A stretch of DNA of 47,669 nucleotides, taken from NCBI RefSeq assembly GCF_003611675.1, contig NZ_RAWA01000028.1, positions 1 through 47,669 on the forward strand, given 5' to 3'. Below are positions 18,837 to 26,458 of the stretch, one piece after another (the first letter of the stretch is position 1; every line of letters begins with the position of its first letter). Below the pieces are notes generated by a model that saw nothing but the letters and a program-made list of their open reading frames with translations, did not search any database and was not told the DNA's origin. Made by a program: the position numbers and the translations under genes. The stretch is from Corallococcus sp. CA053C (lineage in GTDB: Bacteria; Myxococcota; Myxococcia; Myxococcales; Myxococcaceae).

Positions 18837-20942
18837 TCACTGCGGCCAATAGGGATAGCGGAAGACACGGCCAAACCGACCTACGACCCAGATGTCTTCC
18901 GGACTGCTGCCATGAATCCCATACAGTGAATAACCAGGACTTACAGTCCTCCATTCGGAACCATTGTACCGGTAGATCACACCTTGCTCACTGACGATGT
19001 AGATGGAGTTCCTTCCGAAGGCGAGCACCTCCGTGAAGTTATCACTCACACCGGGCGTCCCGGCGGCGACGCTCCACGTCACACCGTTCCAGGTCAGCAG
19101 TGTTCCGTCCTCTCCAACGGCGTATGCGAGCCTCGGGCTGACGACATGGACCGCATTCAAGCGTCCAGTCGTGGGCACGCTCGGCTCTTTGAGCCAGCCG
19201 CGCTGGGACGGTGAATACCGGAGAATCACCGAGGAGTTTTGCCCTCCTACCGCAAACATGACATCAGGCGACACACCGTTGATGTCCTTCAAGGGGCCTG
19301 CGTCAGTTACCTGCGAAGGACCAATCGACGAAGCCCCCCCATCCCAGGTGAACATAGCCCCTCTTGGGCCACTCCATTCACTTGTGACGCCATGGATTTC
19401 AACGCCCTGGCCCGCCCTGACAAATCCCTGAAGTCCCGTCACATCGGCTTTGCCTTCCAGCAAATAGGTTCGGGGGCCGCAATATGAACTGGAGGGCTCC
19501 TGTACAATCAAACCGCCTTCGTCATGCCCGATATAGGCAACGCCCGTCTGAGGGTGTGCCCAGACACCACCAAGATTCTGGGTAGAGGTCCCGTCGGCGC
19601 ATTTTCCAGGCAGGATGTTGAAGCCACTGGACCCCGGTACTTTCACAGCACGCGCTGAGTCAGATCCAACGATCCATACGCCTCCATCGCCGTAGGTCGC
19701 GACATTGAGCCAGTCCGTTCCCGGACCGCCGATGGACTGCGTAATCCATCCAGGAGGCCCCCCAGTGCAGGCGCCTTCATCCGTCACGCCGTTGCAGTTG
19801 TTGTCCTGCTCGTCGCACAACTCCGGCGCGCTGAAAAAGATGAATCGATTCCCGTCATCGCAATCCGCTCCCTGCAGCACAAATCCCGAACCAGGCTGGA
19901 CACATGACACCACGCCAGCGTCAGCTTGACCATGACTGTCATTGTCGTCATCCGGATACCAGGTGGGAGCCGGGCTCGGCAGCTGACATCGGCTCCCAGT
20001 GCCACTTTCATTACACTGAATTGAACCAAAGCATTGCGTCTGCGCGTTGAGACAAGTGCCGCCGACATTGAAACCCTCGTCGCTCCCTCCCACGCAATTA
20101 TCATCCAGGCCGTTACAGACCTCCACGGCACCGGGTTTCACATTGCCGCGACTGTCATCACAGTCGTCATGGGGCGCACTGAGCGGCAAACGGTTCAAAG
20201 GAAGCTGCGCGGTACAGACCGGCACCTGTCCCTGCTTCACGTCTCCATGTCCATCCAGGTCCTCGTCTGCCCAGGCGTACTGAACGAAAGGCGCGACACA
20301 GATCACCGCAGCGTTCTCTCCACAGCTCCGGACGCCCGTGCACCCCTCCCCCGTCGTGCAGGCCTCTCCCAATCCAAGCCCGTCGTCCGACACGCTGTTG
20401 CAGTTGTCGTCCTCGCCGTTGCAAAGCTCCGTCGCCCCGGGGTTCACCGTCGCCACCGTGTCACGGCAATCCGTGCCCCCAGTCGCAGTGCCGACGTACC
20501 CATCCCCGTCCGCGTCCGTCGCCACCAAAGCGAACGCCAGCTCGGAGACACCGCCTTCACGAAGCGTGGACTGACGCCGCTGCGTCGTCACCGCGGTCCC
20601 CTCGCACGTCTGCTCGAACGCCTCCACGGAGACCGACACCGCCAGGCTCCACGTCTTCAGCGGAGAGAACCCCTGCGTCAGCGTCTTCCCCTGCTGCGCC
20701 GTCCCCCGGTAGGGCACCGACACCGTGCGCGTCTCCTCGCTCGCGTCGTCCTTCGCCACGAACCGCACACACCCGGGCACGAAACCCGTCGCGTCCACGC
20801 GCACCCGTAGCATCCCGCACTCAGCGTCCCCCACCGCGCAGAACCCGCGCTCGCGCCAAAGGTCCTCCAGCGACGGCACGGTGCACCGCACCAGGGACAC
20901 CGCCAGCAATGCCACCCACATCACGACGCGAAAACGGGACAT
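18837..20942 (-). CDS. Exported MopE-type Cys/Asp-motif protein with propeller-like C-terminus
   Basis: The 701-aa protein has a signal sequence ending near Cys20. Three copies of the E(L/V)CxxxDxNC...(D/E)(D/E)G motif at 171-188, 274-290 and 373-390 are joined to DxDxDG-like calcium-type loops (DADGDGY, DEDLDGHGD, DDDNDSHG). This is the putative metal-binding pattern of MopE-type proteins. Residues about 400-701 contain repeated blocks such as LAYAVGEDGTLLTWNG and DIWVVGRFGRVFRY, resembling a beta-propeller. It is probably surface or periplasmic. The gene is visibly poorer in GC than its neighbours: 34 of 60 bases at 19441-19500, against above 70 percent nearby. The start has no Shine-Dalgarno; a TAGGAT lies 7-9 nt before the ATG. 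Confidence 0.75.
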   Translation of the reverse strand: MSRFRVVMWVALLAVSLVRCTVPSLEDLWRERGFCAVGDAECGMLRVRVDATGFVPGCVRFVAKDDASEETRTVSVPYRGTAQQGKTLTQGFSPLKTWSLAVSVSVEAFEQTCEGTAVTTQRRQSTLREGGVSELAFALVATDADGDGYVGTATGGTDCRDTVATVNPGATELCNGEDDNCNSVSDDGLGLGEACTTGEGCTGVRSCGENAAVICVAPFVQYAWADEDLDGHGDVKQGQVPVCTAQLPLNRLPLSAPHDDCDDSRGNVKPGAVEVCNGLDDNCVGGSDEGFNVGGTCLNAQTQCFGSIQCNESGTGSRCQLPSPAPTWYPDDDNDSHGQADAGVVSCVQPGSGFVLQGADCDDGNRFIFFSAPELCDEQDNNCNGVTDEGACTGGPPGWITQSIGGPGTDWLNVATYGDGGVWIVGSDSARAVKVPGSSGFNILPGKCADGTSTQNLGGVWAHPQTGVAYIGHDEGGLIVQEPSSSYCGPRTYLLEGKADVTGLQGFVRAGQGVEIHGVTSEWSGPRGAMFTWDGGASSIGPSQVTDAGPLKDINGVSPDVMFAVGGQNSSVILRYSPSQRGWLKEPSVPTTGRLNAVHVVSPRLAYAVGEDGTLLTWNGVTWSVAAGTPGVSDNFTEVLAFGRNSIYIVSEQGVIYRYNGSEWRTVSPGYSLYGIHGSSPEDIWVVGRFGRVFRYPYWPQ

Positions 20943-20992
20943 GCCGTGAATCCTAGGCCATTCCCTGTCACCGCCTGCCCCGGAAACACGAA

Positions 20993-21023
20993 GGCCCCTC
21001 CCCGCTTGCAGCGGGAAGAGGCC
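20993..21023 (-). terminator. Terminator of the small membrane-protein gene cluster
   Basis: A 13-position stem with two imperfect pairs (20993-21005 with 21011-21023) and a 5-nt loop lies 25 bp beyond the stop of the last minus-strand gene of the cluster. On that strand it is followed by TTCGTGTTT. Confidence 0.7.
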
Positions 21024-21048
21024 CGTGGACTTCAACGCCAACCCGGAA

Positions 21049-21360
21049 TCAGGTCGTGCGCGAACCCGGGGGCACCGTGGAGCCGGTGGCCGCGGTCTGC
21101 GTCTCCGTGCCGCGCGCGCTGTTGATGGCGCCCACGAGCTTGTCCTGGCCACCCTGCAGCTTCGTGCGCAGGTCGCCGCGCAGCTGCTGCCCGGGCTTGT
21201 CCGCCATCAGCAGGCCCACGCCCACGCCCACCAGCAGGCCGGCGGCGAAGATGCCCAGCGCGGGCAGCGTCGTCTCCGCGGTGGTGCGCCGCGTCTCCAG
21301 ACCAACCAGGTCCAGCAGGTCGTCACGGTCCAGCTTCTTCAGGTCCTTCAGGCTCAGCAT
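21049..21360 (-). CDS. YtxH-like small membrane protein
   Basis: In this 103-aa protein an N-terminal charged helix (LSLKDLKKLDRDDLLDLVGLE) precedes one Gly-zipper membrane helix (GIFAAGLLVGVGVGLLMADKPG) and a basic, then Ser/Thr-rich tail. The GxxxGxxxG-L-x-A-x-x-x-G pattern is typical of YtxH/YqjD-like stress-associated envelope proteins. It is the last gene of a five-gene minus-strand cluster of similar proteins. Its function is unknown beyond a likely role in envelope or general stress. Confidence 0.7.
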   Translation of the reverse strand: MLSLKDLKKLDRDDLLDLVGLETRRTTAETTLPALGIFAAGLLVGVGVGLLMADKPGQQLRGDLRTKLQGGQDKLVGAINSARGTETQTAATGSTVPPGSRTT

Positions 21361-21413
21361 GTGCGACTCCGGGGGTTTGCTTCAGTGGGAAAGCCGTGTG
21401 GCGCTGGGAATGA

Positions 21414-21797
21414 CTAGACGCTGCCCGACGGCGGCGTGCCGCGACCGGACTGGTAGCCCTGGAAGGCCGACTCGGCCATGCCCAGCAGCTCGTCCTTCAC
21501 GAACGGGAGCGCGGCCAGCCGCACGCCCAGCTTCAGGATGCGCGCCGTCAGCGGCGTGAAGAGGCCACCGCCCAGCACGTAGCCCACGCCCGCGGCGATG
21601 GCCAGGGTGCCATAGGGGTTGCGCTCCACGCGGCCCTTCAGGTCCAGGGTCTGGCCCAGGTCCGCCACCGCGCTGCGCGCGTTGTCGATGAACTGCTGCG
21701 CGTCCGACCCCAGCTGATCCACGCGCTGACCGAAGCCCGCGTCATCGCCGTGTTCCGCCGAGCCGTTGCCGCCCGTCGTGCCCGAATACGTCGTCAT
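21414..21797 (-). CDS. Small membrane-associated protein of the stress cluster
   Basis: The 127-aa protein starts at ATG 21797, supported by GGAAGGGAG about 7 nt upstream; the longer open frame lacks such a site. Residues 1-30 are hydrophilic (Gly/Thr/Asp). About 35-60 form an amphipathic helix (VDQLGSDAQQFIDNARSAV), and 70-105 hold one or two hydrophobic Gly-rich helices (GTLAIAAGVGYVLGGG). The pattern NPYGTLAIAAGVGYVLGGG resembles the C-terminal membrane motif of DUF883/ElaB-like proteins. It lies 53 bp from the gene after it and 37 bp from the gene before it. Confidence 0.65.
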   Translation of the reverse strand: MTTYSGTTGGNGSAEHGDDAGFGQRVDQLGSDAQQFIDNARSAVADLGQTLDLKGRVERNPYGTLAIAAGVGYVLGGGLFTPLTARILKLGVRLAALPFVKDELLGMAESAFQGYQSGRGTPPSGSV

Positions 21798-21834
21798 GGT
21801 CGTGCTCCCTTCCTGAACCGTCCCCGAAGGGCGG

Positions 21835-22032
21835 TTAGCGCGAGGCGATCCGGCCCACGAGGAAACCCACCGCGATGGCACCCAGCAGGCACGTGCCGGG
21901 GTTCGCCCGGATGAAGCCCACCACCTGACGATTCAGGTCCACCAGGTTCTGCCGCGCCTCATCCACCTGCGGCAACACCTGATCCTGAAGCTGCCGCGCC
22001 CGGTCTGCCATCTGCTGCGGATTGATTTCCAT
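21835..22032 (-). CDS. ElaB/YqjD-like (DUF883-type) membrane protein, short
   Basis: The 65-aa protein has a helical, amphipathic N-terminal half (MADRARQLQDQVLPQVDEA). It is followed by the C-terminal anchor IRANPGTCLLGAIAVGFLVG, matching the (R/E)xxPxxxxxxAxxxGxxxG anchor of YqjD-type proteins. Those E. coli relatives bind the inner membrane and associate with ribosomes in stationary phase (family knowledge, not shown here). It is the middle gene of the cluster. Confidence 0.7.
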   Translation of the reverse strand: MEINPQQMADRARQLQDQVLPQVDEARQNLVDLNRQVVGFIRANPGTCLLGAIAVGFLVGRIASR

Positions 22033-22100
22033 GAAGGCCCTCTGCTGTGCGTTGGTTCTCGATTGCTTCCAGAAATGTGCTCATCCGGCCGCGCGGGCGC

Positions 22101-22316
22101 TCAACCTCGGCGCCGCGAGCCCACCACGTACCCCACGAGGAAGGCGGTCCCCACGCAGGCGTAGGGATGACGCCGCACCCACTGGCGCCAGTCGGTGGCC
22201 ACCGCCACCTCCTCGCGCAGCGCGCTCACCGACGTGGCCAGGTCGGCCCGGGTGCGCTCGATTTCCTCGCGAAGCGCCGCGCTGCTGCGCGGAAGCTGTC
22301 CATTGCTAGCGGCCAT
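22101..22316 (-). CDS. DUF3618-like small membrane protein
   Basis: This is a 71-aa protein. An N-terminal helix with the LREEIERTRADLATSVSALRE pattern is typical of DUF3618 (R-x-x-I-E-x-T-R-x-x-L). The C-terminal anchor RRHPYACVGTAFLVGYVVG is followed by RRRG. Its start overlaps the stop of the upstream holin-X-like gene by 11 bp, so the two are coupled. This pairing of a holin-X-like and a DUF3618 gene recurs in many bacteria. Confidence 0.75.
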   Translation of the reverse strand: MAASNGQLPRSSAALREEIERTRADLATSVSALREEVAVATDWRQWVRRHPYACVGTAFLVGYVVGSRRRG

Positions 22317-22776
22317 GCTGCGGCTCCTTGAAGACCTTCCCCGTGTCGTTCTTCAGCGTATTCACGCTGGACGCCGCCTCCGGGGGGCGCGTCGTGGTGA
22401 GCGCCGCCATGCTGCGCGACAGCTCACTCGTGGTGTCATCCATCATCTGGCGCGACTGCATGCGCTTCACCGCGCGGAGGATGCCGAAGACGCCTCCGCC
22501 CAGGTTCAACCCGCCCACCAGCGCGAGCGCCCCCGCCCACCCCAGCCACGTGGCCAGGACAGCCGCCAGCGCCCCGCAGACGAACGCGTAGCCCACGAGG
22601 AGGAAGGGCACGAACACGGCGATGCTCGCCACGTCCAGGCCCACCGCCTTCGCGTCCTCCGCGATCTCCAACCGCGCCAACTGCAGGTGCTGCGTCACCA
22701 GCTTGCTGAAGCCGTCCGCCATGCGCCCGACGAGCGCGGCGACGCCGCGATCCGTCTGTTCACTGCCCACGTGCAT
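22306..22776 (-). CDS. Phage-holin-superfamily (holin-X / YqjE-like) membrane protein
   Basis: In this 156-aa protein residues 10-45 form an amphipathic helix (VGRMADGFSKLVTQHLQLARLEIAEDAK). Two membrane helices follow (about 48-70 and 76-100), then a helical, charged tail. The layout matches PF07332-type proteins, which are named after holins but are usually chromosomal envelope proteins. The start at 22776 has GGAGAG 4 nt upstream. It is the first gene of the cluster behind a sigma-70-like promoter. Confidence 0.78.
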   Translation of the reverse strand: MHVGSEQTDRGVAALVGRMADGFSKLVTQHLQLARLEIAEDAKAVGLDVASIAVFVPFLLVGYAFVCGALAAVLATWLGWAGALALVGGLNLGGGVFGILRAVKRMQSRQMMDDTTSELSRSMAALTTTRPPEAASSVNTLKNDTGKVFKEPQHGR

Positions 22777-22818
22777 GCGCTCTCCGGCCGACGCTCACAT
22801 CCTGTGCGCGTGGGCGCC

Positions 22819-22847
22819 AACCTAGGCACCCCTGCTCGCCGCGACAA
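22819..22847 (-). promoter_or_regulatory. Promoter of the small membrane-protein cluster
   Basis: On the minus strand TTGTCG (22847-22842) and TAGGTT (22824-22819) are separated by 17 nt. The leader to the ATG at 22776 would be about 35 nt. Confidence 0.5.
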
Positions 22848-22923
22848 CCACGGCGCGGTGAAACTGTCCGGCGTTCGCTAGCGTCGGCCACTCAACGCGA
22901 GAACCCTCCGGACCCGGGCAAGC

Positions 22924-23688
22924 CTAGCCGATCAGCTGCACCGGCGGCGCGACGGGCGGCTGCACGGAGATGGGCGCCTCGAAGCGCATCACCAGCGGCA
23001 GGTGATCCGACGCCACCCGGCTGAGCGGCGTGCGGTGCGGCGTCACCGACACCGGCCGTACGCCCGAGTCCACGTAGATGCGATCCAGCCGGAACAGCGG
23101 CAGCCGCGTCGGGTAGGTGCGCGCGGCGGCGCCCAGTTCGAACGCGGCGTCGTGGATGGCCTCCCGCACCAGCGACGACACGGGGCCGTTGCCCCAGGAG
23201 TTGAAGTCCCCGCACACCACCATGGGGTCCTTGCGCGCGGCGTCCCGGAGCAGGTCGGCGGACAGCAGGAGCGACTCCTGCCGCCGCCGTTCACTCACCG
23301 ACAGGCCCAGGTGGAGGCAGAAGACGTGGAGCTGCTTGCTGTCCCCCAGGTCCAGGTCGCAGCGGAGTGCCCCCCGGGGTTCCCGGCCCGCCACGCTCAG
23401 GTCGTAGTTCTTCGACTTGAGCACCGGCAGCCGGCTCAGGATGGCGTTGCCGTAGCGCCGGCCGTTGCGGACGACGTTGGGTCCGAAGGCCATGTGCATG
23501 CCCAGCAGCTCCGCCAGGTGCTCCGGCTGGTCCTCCCGGGACGTCTTGCCCCGGAAGTCACCGACCTCCTGCAGGGCGACGATGTCCGCGTTCACCTCGC
23601 GGAGCACCGCGCCCACGCGCGACAGGTCGAAGGCCCCGTCCACGCCGATGCCACTGTGGATGTTGTAGGAGACGAGGGTCAGCTCCAC
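22924..23688 (-). CDS. Endonuclease/exonuclease/phosphatase (EEP) family protein
   Basis: The 254-aa protein has the DNase I-like EEP fold markers: SYNIHSG (metal-binding Asn region), DIVALQEV (catalytic Glu), HVFCLHLG, VVCGDFNSW (Asp/Asn) and a final SDHLPL (catalytic Asp-His). The start is GTG 23688 with AGGAGG about 11 nt upstream; the longer frame is Arg/Trp-rich and not family-like. Substrates range from DNA and RNA to phospholipids or inositol phosphates and cannot be decided. It follows the next upstream gene by 22 bp on the same strand. Confidence 0.85.
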   Translation of the reverse strand: MELTLVSYNIHSGIGVDGAFDLSRVGAVLREVNADIVALQEVGDFRGKTSREDQPEHLAELLGMHMAFGPNVVRNGRRYGNAILSRLPVLKSKNYDLSVAGREPRGALRCDLDLGDSKQLHVFCLHLGLSVSERRRQESLLLSADLLRDAARKDPMVVCGDFNSWGNGPVSSLVREAIHDAAFELGAAARTYPTRLPLFRLDRIYVDSGVRPVSVTPHRTPLSRVASDHLPLVMRFEAPISVQPPVAPPVQLIG

Positions 23689-23710
23689 GCGTCGTCCACC
23701 CTCCTTCCTC

Positions 23711-24220
23711 TCATGCCGGGATGATCCGGCGGGCCGCCAACCGCACCACCTCCAGGGGCAGCGAGGCCAGCCGCTGCACGGCCGACGCCACGTCGCCCAC
23801 GCCCGTCTGGATGGCCTTGAGCTGCCGGCGCGCATCGCCGACGAGGTCCGACAGCCCGCCCTGCGAGGGCAGCGGCTCCTTCGTGGTGGGCAGGGCGCCG
23901 ATGGGCGCCGTCGTCCCGATGGCGGGCGCCGCGGCCTCCTTGCGCCGCTTCTTGGCGTTCGCCCGCGCCGGCTGCGCGTGGGAGAACTTGGCGTCGGGCT
24001 CCGGACGGGCCAGCTCCTCGAGCTGGAGCTCCATCTTGCGCGCCATCAAGATCTCTTCCGTCTGCGCGTGGCTCTTGCCGTAGTGGATGCCCTCCTGGTC
24101 GTCCACCGACACGCGCGAGGACTGGGCCAGCTGCTCCTTGTCGCGCTGACGCAGGCCGCGCTTCTGCACGGGCAGCGTCTTGGGCACCTGGAAGTGGTCG
24201 AAGCTGTAGGAGCGAGGCAT
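23711..24220 (-). CDS. Hypothetical basic protein
   Basis: The 169-aa protein starts at ATG 24220 with a strong AGGAGAG 5 nt upstream. The N-terminal half is highly charged (VQKRGLRQRDKEQLAQ, then a polar helical stretch). A Lys/Arg-rich linker (ANAKKRRKEAAAPA) lies near residue 95. The C-terminus is an amphipathic helix (LKAIQTGVGDVASAVQRLAS). There are no transmembrane helices and no domain I recognise. It is probably cotranscribed with the EEP gene, 22 bp away. Confidence 0.6.
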   Translation of the reverse strand: MPRSYSFDHFQVPKTLPVQKRGLRQRDKEQLAQSSRVSVDDQEGIHYGKSHAQTEEILMARKMELQLEELARPEPDAKFSHAQPARANAKKRRKEAAAPAIGTTAPIGALPTTKEPLPSQGGLSDLVGDARRQLKAIQTGVGDVASAVQRLASLPLEVVRLAARRIIPA

Positions 24221-24534
24221 GCGCGCTCTCCTTTCCAAAATCGATGCGCTGCGTTGATGGACTGAAGCTAGGGAGCCCTTCGCCGTCCGTAACGCCTTGA
24301 CTTGATGGAACCGGGAAGCCTGCCTGCCCTTCGTTCGACCAGGAACAGGGTTTCGCCTCCCAGGGCACGCAAGTACCGACAAAGGCACGCTTTCGCAGCC
24401 TGCCTCCGGGACGGCCTTCCAGACGTCCACCAGGAGGCATCCGGGCAAGCCCTTCCGTCCAGAGAAGCAGACAACCAACACCCGTGACGCCGCTCCGGGA
24501 AGGTTCCGCGCGCGCGTGGTGTAAAGAAGCGCCC
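24221..24534 (+). other. Intergenic region between divergent genes
   Basis: These 314 bp separate the hypothetical gene (minus) from the peptidase gene (plus). The composition is closer to 60 percent GC than the coding surroundings. I see no convincing promoter, RNA gene or conserved ORF. Weak hairpins occur, for example GGACG/CGTCC around 24410-24435. A TTACGG-N16-TAGCTT on the minus strand is a marginal promoter candidate for the hypothetical gene. Confidence 0.4.
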
Positions 24535-25521
24535 ATGCCCGCCCGGAATCATTCCGCGTCCCGCCTCCTGCTCCTCACCCTGCTCGCCTCCGGTCCCTCG
24601 GTGCTTGCCACCCCGTCGCCTGCCTCCCCACCGGCCGTCGTCCGGGGAGAGATGGCGCCCCTGCCGGTGAAGCCCGTCAGCGGCCCCCGCCTGTCGCTCC
24701 AGCCCGTCAGCGCGAAGCCCGGAGACCCCGTGCTGGTAACGGTGCGCGGCGCGTCCGGGCTCCCCACGGGGACGCTCGATGGCCGGCCGCTGCGCTTCTT
24801 CGCGTGGCAGGACGGTTACGCCGCCCTCACCAGCCTTCCGGTGGAGCAGTCCGCCGGCACGGTGGGCGTGGACGTGACGGCCCCCGGCCGGGGCCTGCCG
24901 GTGGCGCTGTCGGGCTCGCTGGAGGTGGGCGCGCCGGGCTACCGCGAGCGCGAGCTGCGCGTGGCCAGCAAGTACGTGTCGCCGCCCAAGGCGGTGAAGG
25001 CGCGCATGGAGGCGGACCGCAAGGCGTTCGCCGCGGCGTTCGCGCAGCCGTTCCGCACGCCGCTGTTCGGGCAGAACTTCGCGTGGCCTCGCAAGGACGA
25101 GGTGACGGCGCCCTTCGGCGACCGGCGCTCGTTCAACGGCAAGCTGCAGAGCCAGCACTTCGGCGTGGACCTGGATGGAGACCCGGGTGCGCCGGTGCTC
25201 GCCGCCAACGACGGCACGGTGGTGATGGCGCGCGACAACTACGCCTCCGGAAACACCGTGCTCGTGCACCACGGCGCGGGGCTCTACACCGCGTACTTCC
25301 ACCTGTCGCGCATCGGCGTGAAGGACGGCGCGAAGGTGAAGGCGGGCGAGGAGCTGGGCCTCGTGGGCAGCACCGGCCGCGTCACCGGCCCCCACCTCCA
25401 CTGGGGCGTGAAGGCGGATGACCGGTGGGTGGATGGCCAGACGCTGCTCAAGCTGGACTTCTTCGGCGCCCAGGAGACGCCGGGCGTCGCGACCAGCTCA
25501 CCAGACCTGGGGAATCGATAG
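24535..25521 (+). CDS. M23-family metallopeptidase (LytM/DD-endopeptidase type), exported
   Basis: The 328-aa protein has a signal peptide (residues 1-25, ending VLATPS). A beta-rich N-terminal domain (about 45-140) reads like the Ig-like domain found before some M23 domains. The C-terminal LytM domain has QHFGVDLDGDPGAPV (Zn His and Asp), YTAYFHLSRIGV and GPHLHWGV (catalytic His-x-His). All zinc ligands are present, so it should cut peptidoglycan cross-bridges in the periplasm. The start at 24535 has only a weak AAGAAG upstream. Its 3' end overlaps the convergent BKACE gene by 24 bp. Confidence 0.9.
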   Translation: MPARNHSASRLLLLTLLASGPSVLATPSPASPPAVVRGEMAPLPVKPVSGPRLSLQPVSAKPGDPVLVTVRGASGLPTGTLDGRPLRFFAWQDGYAALTSLPVEQSAGTVGVDVTAPGRGLPVALSGSLEVGAPGYRERELRVASKYVSPPKAVKARMEADRKAFAAAFAQPFRTPLFGQNFAWPRKDEVTAPFGDRRSFNGKLQSQHFGVDLDGDPGAPVLAANDGTVVMARDNYASGNTVLVHHGAGLYTAYFHLSRIGVKDGAKVKAGEELGLVGSTGRVTGPHLHWGVKADDRWVDGQTLLKLDFFGAQETPGVATSSPDLGNR

Positions 25522-26391
25522 CGCGCGGCGCGCCTCGTCGGGCGTCATCGGCTCGCGGCCGGCGTCGCGGGCCATGCGCACGGCCTTCTCCACCAGCGGA
25601 CCGTTGCCCTTGGCCATCTCCTTGCCCTGGGTGTCCAGGTAGAAGTTGTCCTCCAGACCCACGCGGACGTTGCCGCCCAGCACCAGCGCGGCCATCAAGA
25701 GCGGCCACTGCACGCGGGAGATGCCAATCACCTCCCAGGTGTCGGTGGGGCCCACCTGCCGCGCCATGTGCGCCAGGTTCTCCGCCGTGGGCGCGACACC
25801 GCCCAGCACTCCCATCACGAAGCTGTACTGGAGCGGCGGCTTGAGCGCGCCCATGGCCAGCAGCGGCTGCGCGTTGTGGATGTGCCCCACGTCGAAGCAC
25901 TCCAGCTCCGGCTTGCTGCCGCCGCGCTTCATCGCCTCCGCGGCCATCAGGATGTCGGAGAAGGGGTTGGGGAACACGAAGTCGAAGACGAAGCCTTTGC
26001 GCTTCTCCGAATACTTCGCGTAGTTCATCGAGCCCATGTTGAGGGCGGCCATCTCCGGCCCCACCTCGTGCACGTACTCCAGACGCGAGCGCTTCTCGTC
26101 GTCGCCCTCCACCCCCATGTTGAAGCCGCCGGTGGAGAAGTTGACGATGATGGGGCTGCGCTTCCTCACCTCGTCGCGGATCTGCCGGTAGATGTCCTTG
26201 CTCCAGGACTGCTCGCCCGTCTCCGGGTCTCTCGCGTGGATGTGCACCACCGCGGCGCCCGCCTCGTACGCGCGGCGGGCCTCCTCGGCCAGCTCCACCG
26301 GCGAGTACGGGATGTAGGGACACTGCTCGCGCTTCGTCAGCACGCCGTCGAGCGCGCACGTCACGATGACCTTGTCGTTCAGCGAAGCCAT
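25498..26391 (-). CDS. Beta-keto acid cleavage enzyme (BKACE, DUF849; 3-keto-5-aminohexanoate cleavage family)
   Basis: In this 297-aa TIM-barrel enzyme the Zn-binding and substrate loop VHIHARDPETGEQSW, the NFSTGG strand, ECFDVGHIHNAQPLL and RVGLEDNFYLD are all BKACE signatures. The family condenses a beta-keto acid with acetyl-CoA, giving acetoacetate and a new acyl-CoA. The keto acid handled by this member is unknown. It lies downstream of an enoyl-CoA hydratase and a TetR regulator on the same strand, which points to fatty or amino acid-derived acyl-CoA catabolism. Confidence 0.88.
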   Translation of the reverse strand: MASLNDKVIVTCALDGVLTKREQCPYIPYSPVELAEEARRAYEAGAAVVHIHARDPETGEQSWSKDIYRQIRDEVRKRSPIIVNFSTGGFNMGVEGDDEKRSRLEYVHEVGPEMAALNMGSMNYAKYSEKRKGFVFDFVFPNPFSDILMAAEAMKRGGSKPELECFDVGHIHNAQPLLAMGALKPPLQYSFVMGVLGGVAPTAENLAHMARQVGPTDTWEVIGISRVQWPLLMAALVLGGNVRVGLEDNFYLDTQGKEMAKGNGPLVEKAVRMARDAGREPMTPDEARRALSIPQVW

Positions 26392-26458
26392 GGAATCGAG
26401 ACCTCCTTCAGGAGAAGTCGTGGGGAGAGAAGCCGGGGGGATGAGCTGCGAAGGGGTT

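Noticed and set aside
24330-24410. Passing resemblance to a GEMM (cyclic di-GMP) riboswitch: CACGCAA, AAAGGC and GCCTCCGG elements
   Set aside because: The order and spacing of the conserved blocks do not match the GEMM core, and I could not fold the two-helix junction. A covariance-model search would decide.
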